Notes: a model not told the origin generated them from the letters alone. Positions 9,174 to 18,401 are shown, counted from the stretch's first letter. The stretch: DNA of 64,000 nt from Leisingera sp. ANG-M1 (GCF_000813745.1 NZ_JWLC01000006.1:1-64000), one strand, 5' to 3'. A program made the numbers and translations.

Positions 9174-9863
9174 ATGTCCTTTGACCGCAAGATCAAGATC
9201 GCGCCTTCGATCCTTTCCGCCGATTTCGCCAATTTCGGCCAGGAGATCCAAGCCATCGAAGCCCAGGGCGCCGACTGGGTGCATGTGGATGTGATGGACG
9301 GGCATTTCGTGCCGAACCTCACCTTTGGCCCGCAAGCGGTAAAGGCATTCCGCCCGCATGTGAAGACGGTGATGGACGTGCATCTGATGATCGCGCCGGT
9401 CGATCCCTATATCGACGCCTATGCCGATGCGGGCGCCGACGTGCTGACCGCTCATATCGAGGCCGGCCCGCACATTCACCGCACCCTGCAGGCAATCCGC
9501 GCAGCCGGCATGAAGGCAGGCGTCGCGCTGAACCCGGGCACCCCGGCGGAGGCCGTCGAGCATCTGCTGGATCTTACAGACCTGGTCTGCGTGATGACCG
9601 TGAACCCCGGTTTCGGCGGCCAGAAATTCATCGACATGACCGCCAAGATCCGCCGCCTGCGCTCGATGATCGGCGACCGCCCGGTGCATATCGAAATCGA
9701 TGGCGGCGTTGACCCCGCGACCGCGCCGCTGGTGGCCGAGGCCGGGGCCGACGTGCTGGTGGCCGGCTCAGCCGTGTTCAAGGGTGGTTCGGTAAGCAGC
9801 CCAGAGGTCTACGGCGAGAATATCCGCAAGATCCGTGCTGCCACCGAGGGCGCCTGGGTCTGA
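9174..9863 (+). CDS. rpe: Ribulose-phosphate 3-epimerase
   Basis: TIM-barrel enzyme of 229 residues that interconverts ribulose 5-phosphate and xylulose 5-phosphate in the pentose phosphate pathway. Motifs are APSILSADFANFG (substrate serine and first metal region), VDVMDGHFVPNLTFG, VMTVNPGFGGQKF and EIDGGV, the last holding a catalytic Asp. ATG 9174 follows AAGGAAG and gives the standard N-terminus; the longer open frame runs into the phnC promoter. It stands alone, divergent from phnC and followed by repeat A. Confidence 0.96.
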   Translation: MSFDRKIKIAPSILSADFANFGQEIQAIEAQGADWVHVDVMDGHFVPNLTFGPQAVKAFRPHVKTVMDVHLMIAPVDPYIDAYADAGADVLTAHIEAGPHIHRTLQAIRAAGMKAGVALNPGTPAEAVEHLLDLTDLVCVMTVNPGFGGQKFIDMTAKIRRLRSMIGDRPVHIEIDGGVDPATAPLVAEAGADVLVAGSAVFKGGSVSSPEVYGENIRKIRAATEGAWV

Positions 9864-9878
9864 CCCAGGCCTTGGCCG

Positions 9879-9956
9879 GGGCCCTCCCGCCAATCGCCAG
9901 GCGCATCAAAGATGCGCCGCTCTTGTTGGGCCTGGCGCCGCGCTATGCGCGGCGCC
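9879..9956 (+). repeat. Intergenic repeat family A, copy 2
   Basis: Same layout as the 2658 copy, but the first hairpin is GGCGCATC-AAA-GATGCGCC, followed by TTGTTGGGCCTGGCGCCG and a GCGC stem with loop TAT. The same inner hairpin recurs in the copies at 39345 and 52171. It lies between rpe and the convergent beta-oxidation gene. Confidence 0.75.
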
Positions 9957-10049
9957 TTTGCGTGATACGGCCTGCGTTCTGCGCCCAGCCCGGCAACGCC
10001 GGGCAGCGCCCTGATGGCCCTCGATGGGCCGAAAGGGCGCGCCACCGCT

Positions 10050-12140
10050 TCAGCCTGGCTGGTTCAGATCACCGAAGGTTCTACCCTCTGCCACCAGCTG
10101 CTCCAGCAGCGGCGCGGGCTGCCAGAAGAAATCATCCTCCGCCGCATAAGCCCGGATATCTGCAAGGATACCATCCAGCCCCTGCAGATCCGCCCATTTC
10201 AGCGGCCCGCCCCAGAAGCGCGGGAACCCATAACCGAACAGCATAACCATATCCGCATCCAGCGGTCGCCGGGCGATGCCCTCGCCCACCACCTTGGCTG
10301 TCTCGTTGACCATTGCGCACATGTAGCGGCGCAGCACCTCTTCGTCGGAGAACTCCCGCGGGGAAACACCTTGCTGCGCCTGATCCTGTGCAATCAGTTC
10401 CGCCACCTCCGGGTTCGGCACGCCGCCGCGTTTACCTTCTTCATAGACGTAGAACCCCTTGCCGGTCTTCTGGCCGAAATCACCGCCTTCGCACAGCATC
10501 TCATAGAAGCGCGGCACCCGTTCCCGCGGATCGCGGGTAGCGGCACGGCGCTTGCGGGCTGCCCAGTTGATGTCGAGCCCGGCCAGATCTCCCATTGCAA
10601 ACGGTCCCATCGGGAAGCCGAAGGCAGTCACCACCCGGTCCACCTGATATGGAGACGCCCCGTCCAGCACCACGTATTCCGCTGCCTTGCGGTAAGCATT
10701 CATGATCCGGTTGCCGATGAATCCGTCGCAAATGCCAGAGCGCACCGCAACTTTCCTAAGGCGCTTGCCAAGGGCAAAACCGGTAGCCAGCACCTCCGGC
10801 GCGGTCTTTTCCGCAACAACCACCTCCAGCAGCTTCATCACATGCGCAGGCGAGAAAAAGTGAAGGCCGATCACATCCTGCGGGCGCGATGTGGCTGCAG
10901 CGATCTCGTCCACATCCAGATAGGAGGTATTTGTCGCCAGCACCGCGCCGGGTTTGCAGTGGGCATCCAGTTTGCCAAACACCTCGCGTTTCACGCCCAT
11001 GTCCTCGAAAACAGCCTCAACCACAAGGTCCGCCTCCGACAACGCGGCATAGTCCGTGGCCACTGTCAGAGCCTCGCCGCTCAGCTGCGCAAACTGCGCC
11101 TCGCTGATCTTGCCGCGTTTCAACGCGCCCTTCAAATTGCTCTCAATACGGCTATGGGCCGCAGCGGCGGCTTCCTCCGTCATTTCGATCAGCACCACCG
11201 GCAAACCAGCCAGCAGAGCCGCGGTGGCGATACCCGCTCCCATGGTGCCGCCGCCGATCACCCCCATCGAGGCGACCTCACGGGGAGCAATCCCTTCCAG
11301 TTCCGGCAACTTGCTGACCGCGCGCTCAGAGAAAAAAGCGTGGATGAGCCCCTGCCGCTGATCCGACTCCATCAGTTCCATGAACAATGCGCGCTCACGC
11401 TTCAGGCCCTCTTCGAATGCCGCAGCCCCAGCCGCTGCCTGCACCGCACGCACCGCAACAGCCGGAGACATCTGGCCGCGGCCCTTCTTCAAAGCCGCGG
11501 TATAGGCGGCGTCGAAGTCCACGGCTTCCGGCGCGGGCATCTCCCCCGTCGCGCGGCGCGGCGCCCCTTGCTCCAGCAGTTCCTGCACGTAGGCGAGACC
11601 GATCCCGCGCGGGTCGCCGTCCTCGATCCGGTCGACGATTCCTTTCTCCAGCGCTTCGGCGGCAGAGACATGGCGGCCGCTGGTGATCATCTCCAGTGCA
11701 GCCGCTGTTCCCGCAAGCCGCGGCAGCCGCTGGGTGCCGCCAGCGCCTGGCAGGATCCCCAGATTTACTTCCGGCAGCCCCATTTTCGCCGAGGGCACCG
11801 CAATCCGGTAATGCGACGACAAGGCCACTTCCAGCCCGCCGCCCAGCGCAGTGCCGTGCATAGCTGATACCACAATCAGCGGTGACGCCTCGATCCGGCT
11901 GCAAAGTCCGGGCAGATAGGGCTCCTGCGGCGTTTTGCCGAATTCGCGGATATCGGCGCCTGCGAAATAGGTTTTGCCCTCGCCATAGATCAAAACCGCC
12001 TTGGCGCCTTCGCTCTCGGCGCGTTCGATGCCGGCAAGCAGCCCCTTGCGCACCTCGATCCCCAGCGCATTCACGGGCGGGTTCTGCGCCTTCAGAACCG
12101 CAATCTCTCCAACCCGCTCATAATTTACGGCATAACTCAT
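10050..12140 (-). CDS. Bifunctional enoyl-CoA hydratase/3-hydroxyacyl-CoA dehydrogenase
   Basis: FadB/FadJ-type multifunctional beta-oxidation protein, 696 residues. The N-terminal crotonase domain (about 1-190) has the oxyanion-hole segment GTALGGGLEVAL and the catalytic LPEVNLGILPGAGGTQRLPR. A linker precedes the NAD-binding domain with GVIGGGTMGAGIA near residue 295. The dehydrogenase part carries GLHFFSPAHVMKLLEVV (catalytic His) and ends with the C-terminal dimer domain (GYGFPRFWGGP). ATG 12140 follows AGAGGA; an upstream start adds ten unlikely residues. No thiolase partner is adjacent. The exact acyl chain is not shown. Confidence 0.93.
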   Translation of the reverse strand: MSYAVNYERVGEIAVLKAQNPPVNALGIEVRKGLLAGIERAESEGAKAVLIYGEGKTYFAGADIREFGKTPQEPYLPGLCSRIEASPLIVVSAMHGTALGGGLEVALSSHYRIAVPSAKMGLPEVNLGILPGAGGTQRLPRLAGTAAALEMITSGRHVSAAEALEKGIVDRIEDGDPRGIGLAYVQELLEQGAPRRATGEMPAPEAVDFDAAYTAALKKGRGQMSPAVAVRAVQAAAGAAAFEEGLKRERALFMELMESDQRQGLIHAFFSERAVSKLPELEGIAPREVASMGVIGGGTMGAGIATAALLAGLPVVLIEMTEEAAAAAHSRIESNLKGALKRGKISEAQFAQLSGEALTVATDYAALSEADLVVEAVFEDMGVKREVFGKLDAHCKPGAVLATNTSYLDVDEIAAATSRPQDVIGLHFFSPAHVMKLLEVVVAEKTAPEVLATGFALGKRLRKVAVRSGICDGFIGNRIMNAYRKAAEYVVLDGASPYQVDRVVTAFGFPMGPFAMGDLAGLDINWAARKRRAATRDPRERVPRFYEMLCEGGDFGQKTGKGFYVYEEGKRGGVPNPEVAELIAQDQAQQGVSPREFSDEEVLRRYMCAMVNETAKVVGEGIARRPLDADMVMLFGYGFPRFWGGPLKWADLQGLDGILADIRAYAAEDDFFWQPAPLLEQLVAEGRTFGDLNQPG

Positions 12141-12235
12141 CCCGTCATCCTCTCTCATCTGCGGCAGCATAGCCCGCGCCCGGCCCGATTAGTTTAGGCA
12201 TAAAACATCTTCCGGCGCCAAGCTAAACCTGCGGT

Positions 12236-12267
12236 CCAAAACAAACCCCGCGTCGTTCGGCGCGGGG
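12236..12267 (-). terminator. Terminator after the Tm-1-like gene
   Basis: CCCCGCG (12246-12252) pairs with CGCGGGG (12261-12267). In the reverse sense the stem is followed by TTTGTTTTGG. It ends the minus-strand transcript leaving the gene at 12371-13609 and separates it from the next minus-strand gene. Confidence 0.75.
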
Positions 12268-12370
12268 TCAGTGCAGTATACCCGCAGGCATCATGTAACA
12301 GAATGACGGTGCAATGGAAACTTTTTGAAACACTCCATCCAGGCATCACCTGCCTTGGACAAGCCCGGCT

Positions 12371-13609
12371 TTACGCCCCGGCTGGCGCCACCACTCCGCT
12401 CGCGATCCATTCATCGAGTATTTCTAAAGCCTTATCCGTGAAGTCCTGATCATTGATGTGGCAATCCAGATCGTGGAGCACGGCGTTTTGCGGGCAGGAG
12501 CCGCGCATTTCCGAGCAGAAAGCCGCCAGCCCTTCCGCATCATGCAGCGGAGCACCGGGGCGGTCCCACTCATTACAGCCCTGCGCGGGCAGCAGCACAG
12601 CAACCGGCGCCGCGGCGGTGGCAAGCTTTCCGCAGATCGCCTGCGCCACCTGCCGCCGCTCATCCGCCTCCAGCATCGCTGAAGTCAGCAGCCGGTTATG
12701 GGCATGGGTTTCCCGCCCCTTGAGCTGGGAAGGCGTTTCCTGCCAGCCGACAAAGTCCACCAAGTCATAGCAGCCCGGCGCCACCAGCTGCGGGGTCCCG
12801 GAGTTGCCGGCATTGGTCATTCTGTCCGCACCAGCCGACAACCCGCCGAACAAGTGGTTCGAAACCTCCTGCGGTGCAAAATCCATCACCGCAGCGAAGG
12901 CGCCCTCAGCCGCCAGGCTTTCAAATGCCCGTCCGCCCATGCCGGTGGCGTGGAACACCGCCACTTCGAACCCCCGCTCCTCCAAGGCGGGTTTCAGTGC
13001 CACCATGTAGCGCAGAACCGTCTTCCCAAAAGACGTCATGCCGATCAAAGGCCGGTCCCGCTTCGGCGGCTCCACAGCCCGCGCTGCGCCCAGCACCGCG
13101 CCCGCCGCCTGGCTGAGCGAGGCCTTGCAGATCGAGTTCAGCCCGTAAAGCCCGCCGGCCCAGAGGATCATCTGCACATCCGCCGGCATCCGCTCCGGCG
13201 GCATCAGCGGAGAAAACGCCACCGTGGAAACAATATACTTCGGCACCCCCACCGGCAACGCCGCACAGAGGTCCAGCGCCAGATCGGTGCCCATGGTGCC
13301 GCCCAGCACGATCACTCCGTCGATGCGGCCCGCCCGGTACAGTTCCAGCGCCTTCGCTGCCGCCCCGGCTCCCATGATCTGCATTGCGGTGTTTTCATCA
13401 CCGGAATCTATCGCCGCCTGGATCGAGCTGCCGCCTGCCTCCGCCACGTCATGCTTGCTGATATCCGTTGGCTGGCTGGGATCACCCAGCACACTCACAT
13501 CCATGGTCAGCACTTTGCCGTCCTGGCCACGGATCACCTCTGCCAGATAGCCCAGTTCATCGTCCTTGGTGTCATAGGTCCCAGCAACCAGGATTGTCTT
13601 GTCAGCCAT
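12371..13609 (-). CDS. Tm-1-like ATP-binding (UPF0261) protein
   Basis: A 412-residue soluble protein of the UPF0261/Tm-1-like family, named after the plant Tm-1 inhibitor domain. The N-terminal Rossmann-like half starts ILVAGTYDTKDDELGYL and includes VIVLGGTMGTDLALDL; the C-terminal half carries PLIGMTSFGKTV and VFHATGMGGRAFE. Family biochemistry is poorly known; ATP binding is shown for the plant domain. It is 104 bases downstream of the aldehyde dehydrogenase gene and probably the last gene of the tctCBA transcript, so a role in the same carboxylate or aldehyde pathway is inferred only from position. Confidence 0.85.
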   Translation of the reverse strand: MADKTILVAGTYDTKDDELGYLAEVIRGQDGKVLTMDVSVLGDPSQPTDISKHDVAEAGGSSIQAAIDSGDENTAMQIMGAGAAAKALELYRAGRIDGVIVLGGTMGTDLALDLCAALPVGVPKYIVSTVAFSPLMPPERMPADVQMILWAGGLYGLNSICKASLSQAAGAVLGAARAVEPPKRDRPLIGMTSFGKTVLRYMVALKPALEERGFEVAVFHATGMGGRAFESLAAEGAFAAVMDFAPQEVSNHLFGGLSAGADRMTNAGNSGTPQLVAPGCYDLVDFVGWQETPSQLKGRETHAHNRLLTSAMLEADERRQVAQAICGKLATAAAPVAVLLPAQGCNEWDRPGAPLHDAEGLAAFCSEMRGSCPQNAVLHDLDCHINDQDFTDKALEILDEWIASGVVAPAGA

Positions 13610-13665
13610 TTGCCATTCTCCCCGGAGCCAGCCTTTCGCAGCAGCCCCGCTCCTTCATCTTGCCT

Positions 13666-13712
13666 AAAATACTCCCGCCGGAGGCAGCAGGTTTTGCCCC
13701 GGCAAAACCTGC
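13666..13712. repeat. Intergenic motif family C plus perfect hairpin
   Basis: AAAATACTCCCGCCGGAGGC (13666-13685) recurs in variant form near 24575 and 52162. It is followed by a perfect 12-base inverted repeat, GCAGGTTTTGCC (13687-13698) and GGCAAAACCTGC (13701-13712), two bases from the aldehyde dehydrogenase stop. It may stabilise the message or act as partial terminator inside the operon. Confidence 0.6.
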
Positions 13713-13713
13713 T

Positions 13714-15198
13714 TCACAGCTGGATCCAGGCGGTCTTCAGATCAGTGTATTTGTCCAGTGCATGCAGCGACTTGTCGTGGCCGTTGCCAGACTGGCCAAC
13801 GCCGCCCAACGGCACCGTATTGTCCGAGCCGCCATAGGTGTTCACATGCACAACGCCCGAGCGGATGCCCGCCACCATCCGGTGCGCGCGGGACAGGTTT
13901 GCGGTCCAGACACCAGCCGCCAGGCCAAAATCAGTGGCATTGGCAAGGCTCAGCGCTTCTTCTTCGGTCTCGAATTTACTCACCGCCAGCACCGGCCCGA
14001 ACACCTCGCGCTGGAACAGCGCATGATCGCGGGCGACTCCGGTAACAATGGCCGGGGCCATATAGGTACCGCCGGTCTCTTCCAGAATACGGCTGCCGCC
14101 GGTCACCACCTGCCCGCCCTCGGCCCGCGCCATATCCATGAAGGACAGGTTCTGGCGCAATTGGACTTCAGAATTCACGGCGCCGACCTGGGTTGCCATG
14201 TCGAGCGGATCGCCAACCCGCAGCGCTTCGGTCTCGGCCTTCAGCATTTCCACGAACTCGTCGTGAATTGAGGCCTCGACCAGCAGCCGCGAGCCTGCGA
14301 CGCAGACCTGGCCCGAATTGCGGAAGATACCTGCGGCAGACACTTTGGCCGCCTTGGCCAGATCCGGTGCATCCGCAAAAACGATATTGGGGGATTTGCC
14401 TCCAAGCTCCAGATAGCAGCGCTTGAGGTTCGAGCGGGCTGAGGCCTCCAGCAGCTTGCGGCCCGTGGTCCCGGACCCGGTAAAAGCCAGAACATCCACA
14501 TCGTTCGACATTGCCAGCGCCGCGCCGGCCTCGGCACCGGAGCCCGTCACCACGTTCAGCACCCCGTCCGGCAAGCCGCATTCCGCGCAGAGCTCAGCCA
14601 GCCGGAGCAGCGTCAGCGAGGCGGTTTCGGCCGGTTTCAGCACCACCGAATTGCCCATTGCCAGCGCCGGCGCCAGCTTCCAGGCGCCGATCATCAGCGG
14701 GAAGTTCCAGGGCACAATGGCGCCCACCACGCCAACCGGCGTCCGATGCACCAGCCCCAGCACATCCGGCGCAGTTGGCGCAACTTCTCCGGTGACCTTA
14801 TCCAGCGCCTCAGCATAGTAGCGGAAGGTGCCTGCCGCCGATCCCGGTTCGGCCTTCAGCGCCATGTTGACCTCGGTGCCGTTGTCGCGCACGCCGAGCA
14901 CCGCCAGCTCCACCGCCTCGGCCTCGATACGGTCGGCAATCCGGTGCAGCACTTTCTTCCGTGCGGCGGGGCTCTGTCCCGCCCAGCGGCGGTCCTCAAA
15001 TGCCCGCCGCGCCGAAGCAACAGCGTTTTCGACATCTGCTGCAGAGGCGCCTGCCAGCGTCGTCAGAACAGATCCGTCAACCGGCGAAGCAACTTCGAGT
15101 GTCTGGCCCGAACCTTCTTTCCATGATCCTTCAAGAAAGAGTTTTTGCGGCGCAACATCAAGCTGCCGAAGCTTGTCGATGAGCGGTTGGTCTGCCAT
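13714..15198 (-). CDS. NAD(P)-dependent aldehyde dehydrogenase
   Basis: ALDH-superfamily enzyme, 494 residues, oxidising an aldehyde to its acid. The NAD site includes PWNFPLMIGAWKLAPALAMGN and FTGSGTTGRKLLE; the catalytic glutamate lies in LELGGKSPN and the catalytic cysteine in GIFRNSGQVCVAGSR. It resembles gamma-aminobutyraldehyde and gamma-glutamyl-aminobutyraldehyde dehydrogenases (PuuC-like). ATG 15198 has a very strong AAGGAGG site. Its first 136 bases also form the end of tctA in another frame. With the class III aminotransferase at 19227 it could complete an amine-to-acid route; substrate is unproven. Confidence 0.93.
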   Translation of the reverse strand: MADQPLIDKLRQLDVAPQKLFLEGSWKEGSGQTLEVASPVDGSVLTTLAGASAADVENAVASARRAFEDRRWAGQSPAARKKVLHRIADRIEAEAVELAVLGVRDNGTEVNMALKAEPGSAAGTFRYYAEALDKVTGEVAPTAPDVLGLVHRTPVGVVGAIVPWNFPLMIGAWKLAPALAMGNSVVLKPAETASLTLLRLAELCAECGLPDGVLNVVTGSGAEAGAALAMSNDVDVLAFTGSGTTGRKLLEASARSNLKRCYLELGGKSPNIVFADAPDLAKAAKVSAAGIFRNSGQVCVAGSRLLVEASIHDEFVEMLKAETEALRVGDPLDMATQVGAVNSEVQLRQNLSFMDMARAEGGQVVTGGSRILEETGGTYMAPAIVTGVARDHALFQREVFGPVLAVSKFETEEEALSLANATDFGLAAGVWTANLSRAHRMVAGIRSGVVHVNTYGGSDNTVPLGGVGQSGNGHDKSLHALDKYTDLKTAWIQL

Positions 15199-16682
15199 TC
15201 GGCCTCCTTCAGTTCCTTCCGGTCTTTCAGCACCCGCAGGATGTGGACCGCCAGAACGATGATGATGAGTAGAAACAGGATGAACGCCACCGGGCGGTCG
15301 ATGAAATCGAGGGGTTCCTTCACCCGCGCCATGCCCGCGCGCAGTTTGACCTCCATGATACCGCCCAGGACCATACCCAGAATGATCGGCACGGAGGGCA
15401 GCGACAGGCGCTTCAGCACATAGCCGAGGATGCCGAAAGCCGCAGCCATTACGCAGTCGGTGGCGGAGTTGCGCAGGGAATAGACCCCGACAAAGCTGAG
15501 CGTCAGGATGCAGACGCCAAGGAAGCGGTTCGGGATGCGCACCACCTGGATCAGCGATTTGGTAGCAAAGAGCAGGAAAACAAGAACCAGGACATTCAGC
15601 ACCAGCAGCGCCAGGTAGAGCGCAACGACAAAATCCATGTCGTTCTGAAACAGCCCCGGCCCCGGAACCACGTTATGCACGTAGAATACCGACAGCATCA
15701 TCGCCGTCAGCGCCTCGCCCGGGATGCCCAGCGCCAAGAGCGGCACCATGGCGGCGGCGGGCACAGCATTGTTGGCGGTCTCCGCCGCAATCAGCCCCTC
15801 CGACGATCCGTTGCCAAAGTCCTGCGGGCGCTTCGATGTTTTCTGTGCGTAGGTGTAAGACATGAACTGGGCGGTGAATTCACCAACACCGGGGATCATG
15901 CCCATCAGCACACCGAAGCTGGCCGAAACACCGGCAACCCGCGGATGACGCGCCAGCTCGCGCAGCCCCTGGAACATGCCGCCGCGCAGGCGGGTCAAGC
16001 GGACCTTCTCGTCCTCGTCCGTCAGCAGAACAAAGGCCTGCGAGATTGCAAACAGACCCAGCACCACGACGATCAGATTGATGCCGCCGCCCAGGAAGTC
16101 CTGCCCGAAGGTATAGCGCTGGGTGTATTTCACCGGTTCCAGCCCGATGGTCTGCAGGAAGATCCCGAAACAGGCCAGCGCGCCGGCAACCAGTGCCTGG
16201 CCGCGGTGGGCGACTACCACAAGGATCAGGCCCAGCAGTGCCGCCAGGAAGATCTCGCGCGAACCGAACATGGGCGCGATTTTGGCCAGCACCGGGGCAA
16301 ACAGGATCAGGCAGATGACCGAAAAGATGCCGCCGAAGAAACTGGCGGAGTAAGCAAGGCTCAAAGCCCGGCGCGGCTCGCCCCGTGCGGTCATCGGATA
16401 ACCGTCATAGGTTGTCAGCGCATTAACCGCGGTGCCGGGTGTGTTGATCAGGATCGCCGGGATTGACCCGCCGTACATGGACGACCCGTAGATCCCAAGC
16501 AGCACTGTCAGGCCAACAATCGGGTCCATCGAAAAGGTGGCAGGCAAAAGTATCGCAATCGCGACCGCCGGGCCGACGCCGGGGATAGCGCCGATCAGCA
16601 CGCCGCCCACTGAACCGGCCAGCAGCGCCAGCGCCACGTCCCAGCGCATCAGAATGTCTATTGCAGAGAGGATCAGGTCCAT
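15063..16682 (-). CDS. tctA: Tripartite tricarboxylate transporter, large membrane subunit
   Basis: TctA-family permease with about 11-12 membrane segments. Typical motifs are the N-terminal GVLIGAIPGVGPAVAIAILLP and the internal repeat GVLMGMIPGVGEFTAQFMSY. It works with TctB and the periplasmic TctC to import a carboxylate. Length 539 residues exceeds the usual 500. The last 45 residues (from WQTNRSS) are basic, lack membrane segments and come from an alternative reading of the 5' end of the ALDH gene, giving an unusual 136-base overlap. A lost stop codon just at the ALDH start, or a sequence error, would explain this. Confidence 0.92.
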   Translation of the reverse strand: MDLILSAIDILMRWDVALALLAGSVGGVLIGAIPGVGPAVAIAILLPATFSMDPIVGLTVLLGIYGSSMYGGSIPAILINTPGTAVNALTTYDGYPMTARGEPRRALSLAYSASFFGGIFSVICLILFAPVLAKIAPMFGSREIFLAALLGLILVVVAHRGQALVAGALACFGIFLQTIGLEPVKYTQRYTFGQDFLGGGINLIVVVLGLFAISQAFVLLTDEDEKVRLTRLRGGMFQGLRELARHPRVAGVSASFGVLMGMIPGVGEFTAQFMSYTYAQKTSKRPQDFGNGSSEGLIAAETANNAVPAAAMVPLLALGIPGEALTAMMLSVFYVHNVVPGPGLFQNDMDFVVALYLALLVLNVLVLVFLLFATKSLIQVVRIPNRFLGVCILTLSFVGVYSLRNSATDCVMAAAFGILGYVLKRLSLPSVPIILGMVLGGIMEVKLRAGMARVKEPLDFIDRPVAFILFLLIIIVLAVHILRVLKDRKELKEAEWQTNRSSTSFGSLMLRRKNSFLKDHGKKVRARHSKLLRRLTDLF

Positions 16683-16691
16683 AAGAGGCGC

Positions 16692-17222
16692 TCAGAGATA
16701 GAGAATGAAGAAACTGCGCAAGGCGCCGGGCAGATACTCATAGATCAGCGCGCCCGGAATCTTGACCGACAGAAAGCCCTTGAACAGCACCACGACGATG
16801 ACGGCAAAGGCAACACCGGCCCACAGCATGAAACGGCTGCGGTACCCCATCCGCCAGCACAAGAGCGGCACGAAGGCCATTGTCACAGGCAGGTAGCCGA
16901 TAACGGGCACCAGCAGGACGCACCCCATGAACCAGCCCGCAAACTCAAACACCTGCCCCCAGCGTTTGACTTCCCACAGGTCATAGCGGCTGACCCGGCG
17001 CCAGGGCAGTTTGTACAAATGCAGGCCGCCCATCAGCACCATGCCGCCAATGGCGACGGCAGGCCAGAACCGGGGCTGGGCAAACAGCTTGGTCTTTTTG
17101 ACCCAGGTGGTCTGTTCACCGATCAGGGCCAGCAGCAGCAGTGCTGCGCCCACCAGGATCAGGGCAAAGACCAGCTGACCGCGCCGGGGTCCGGCAAAGC
17201 GGCGTTCGCGTTCCGAAGGCAT
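16692..17222 (-). CDS. tctB: Tripartite tricarboxylate transporter, small membrane subunit
   Basis: TctB-family protein, 176 residues from ATG 17222, with four predicted membrane segments (near LVFALILVGAALLLLALI, FWPAVAIGGMVLMG, FAGWFMGCVLLVPVIGYLPV and MLWAGVAFAVIVVVLF). A GTG at 17258 would add 12 residues but falls within the stem-loop behind tctC, so the ATG is preferred; its ribosome site is weak either way. It lies 9 bases before tctA. TctB proteins are poorly conserved; topology and position make the call. Confidence 0.82.
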   Translation of the reverse strand: MPSERERRFAGPRRGQLVFALILVGAALLLLALIGEQTTWVKKTKLFAQPRFWPAVAIGGMVLMGGLHLYKLPWRRVSRYDLWEVKRWGQVFEFAGWFMGCVLLVPVIGYLPVTMAFVPLLCWRMGYRSRFMLWAGVAFAVIVVVLFKGFLSVKIPGALIYEYLPGALRSFFILYL

Positions 17223-17254
17223 GTGAGGAGTTCTTTGTCCGCGCGAGTGAAAGA

Positions 17255-17282
17255 GCACCGGGGCCCGTCAAGGCCCCAGTGC
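17255..17282 (-). promoter_or_regulatory. Stem-loop between tctC and tctB
   Basis: Eleven-base arms with one mismatch (17255-17265 and 17272-17282, core GGGGCC/GGCCCC) lie 11 bases beyond the tctC stop. No T-run follows. As with the phnD stem, it probably protects the binding-protein message or attenuates downstream expression. Confidence 0.5.
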
Positions 17283-17292
17283 AGGGGGAGGA

Positions 17293-18240
17293 TTACTCAG
17301 ACAGCAGACCGCCGATGCGGGCCATGGTGTCGATGTCATTGGAGACGCGGGCGGCGCTGTCGTCCGCGCTTTGCCAGTAGACCAGCGCGCCGGTTTCCTT
17401 GGCGACGTTCTGGGCGCGTTCGCTCATCACGGTCTTCTCTGCGACGGCGATGATCTTGTCGCGCACGTCCTGCGGCGTATCCTTGGTCACGAAAAGGCCG
17501 TTCCACAATGCGATGTTCAGGCTCTCGTCCAGCTCGCCGATGGTTGGCGCATCAGGCGCCAGCGGAATGCGCTCGTCGGTGATCGAGACCAGCACTTTGA
17601 CCTGATCCAGGCACGGCAGCACCAGCTGCAGCGTGGTGTTGATCACATCGGCATCGCCCGAGGCCAGCGTGTTGCAGTCCAGCGCATCAAAGGCCGCGTC
17701 CGAGCCCCATTCAAAACCTGCGTTCTTGGCATAGGCCTTGGTCACCTGGGTCGGCGTCAGCACATCGCCGAAATGGCCCAGCGCAACATCGTTTTCCTTG
17801 GCATAGGCCGCCAGCTCTTCCATCGAGCTGTAGGGCGCATCGCCTGAGGTGGCGATCACAAAGGGATAGGTCAGGAAGATCCCCAGCGGATCGAATTTTT
17901 CAGGCGTCAGCGGCGGGATGTCGATCTGGTGGCCCATCACCGGCACGCCGATCACAAAAGAGCCGATGGTGTAGCCGTCGCTTGGCGCATTGGCGACCTC
18001 AATCGCACCGGGGAACGGCCCGCCACCGCCGCCCGGCTTGTTCACCACGGCCGCCGCGACGCCGTATTCGTTCTGAAAATCCTCGGCAATCATCCGGGTC
18101 AGCACGTCTTCCAGGTCACCCGGCGGCCACGGCACAATGAAGTTCACCGGCTTCTCCGGATATTCGGCCTGCGCGGCAACCGCGCTCAGCCCCAAAGCCG
18201 CCGCTGCGGCCGCGCCTTTCATCAGCGTTTTGAGTTTCAT
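17293..18240 (-). CDS. tctC: Tripartite tricarboxylate transporter, periplasmic binding protein
   Basis: TctC/Bug-family solute receptor, 315 residues. A Sec signal peptide with a long alanine-rich core (cleavage near AQAEYP) is followed by YPEKPVNFIVPWPPGDLEDVLTRM and VVNKPGGGGGPFPGAIEVANAPSDGYTIG, the usual carboxylate-binding loops. The ligand is inferred to be a carboxylate; Bug specificity cannot be read from sequence. It is the first gene of the minus-strand operon, facing iclR across a palindromic operator. Confidence 0.92.
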   Translation of the reverse strand: MKLKTLMKGAAAAAALGLSAVAAQAEYPEKPVNFIVPWPPGDLEDVLTRMIAEDFQNEYGVAAAVVNKPGGGGGPFPGAIEVANAPSDGYTIGSFVIGVPVMGHQIDIPPLTPEKFDPLGIFLTYPFVIATSGDAPYSSMEELAAYAKENDVALGHFGDVLTPTQVTKAYAKNAGFEWGSDAAFDALDCNTLASGDADVINTTLQLVLPCLDQVKVLVSITDERIPLAPDAPTIGELDESLNIALWNGLFVTKDTPQDVRDKIIAVAEKTVMSERAQNVAKETGALVYWQSADDSAARVSNDIDTMARIGGLLSE

Positions 18241-18264
18241 GGTTTTCCTCCCAGTTTTTCAAGT

Positions 18265-18294
18265 TGGTTCATTATTCGAACCATTGGTTTGAAT
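18265..18294. promoter_or_regulatory. Overlapping palindromes, candidate IclR operator
   Basis: TGGTTC (18265-18270) and GAACCA (18278-18283) form one inverted repeat. ATTCGAACC (18274-18282) and GGTTTGAAT (18286-18294) form a second with one mismatch, sharing the GAACC half site. The pair sits 25 bases before the tctC start and about 110 bases before iclR. Divergent position and palindromic AT-centred form fit an IclR-family operator. Confidence 0.6.
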
Positions 18295-18401
18295 TTAGAT
18301 TGACAGCCCGTCCCGTTATCTGTCAAGAAAATTGCATCACGGGTGCGCCTTTTTCGGAACCGGCCGCCCTCAAGGACGACACAGGGAGCACGGGCAAGCG
18401 C

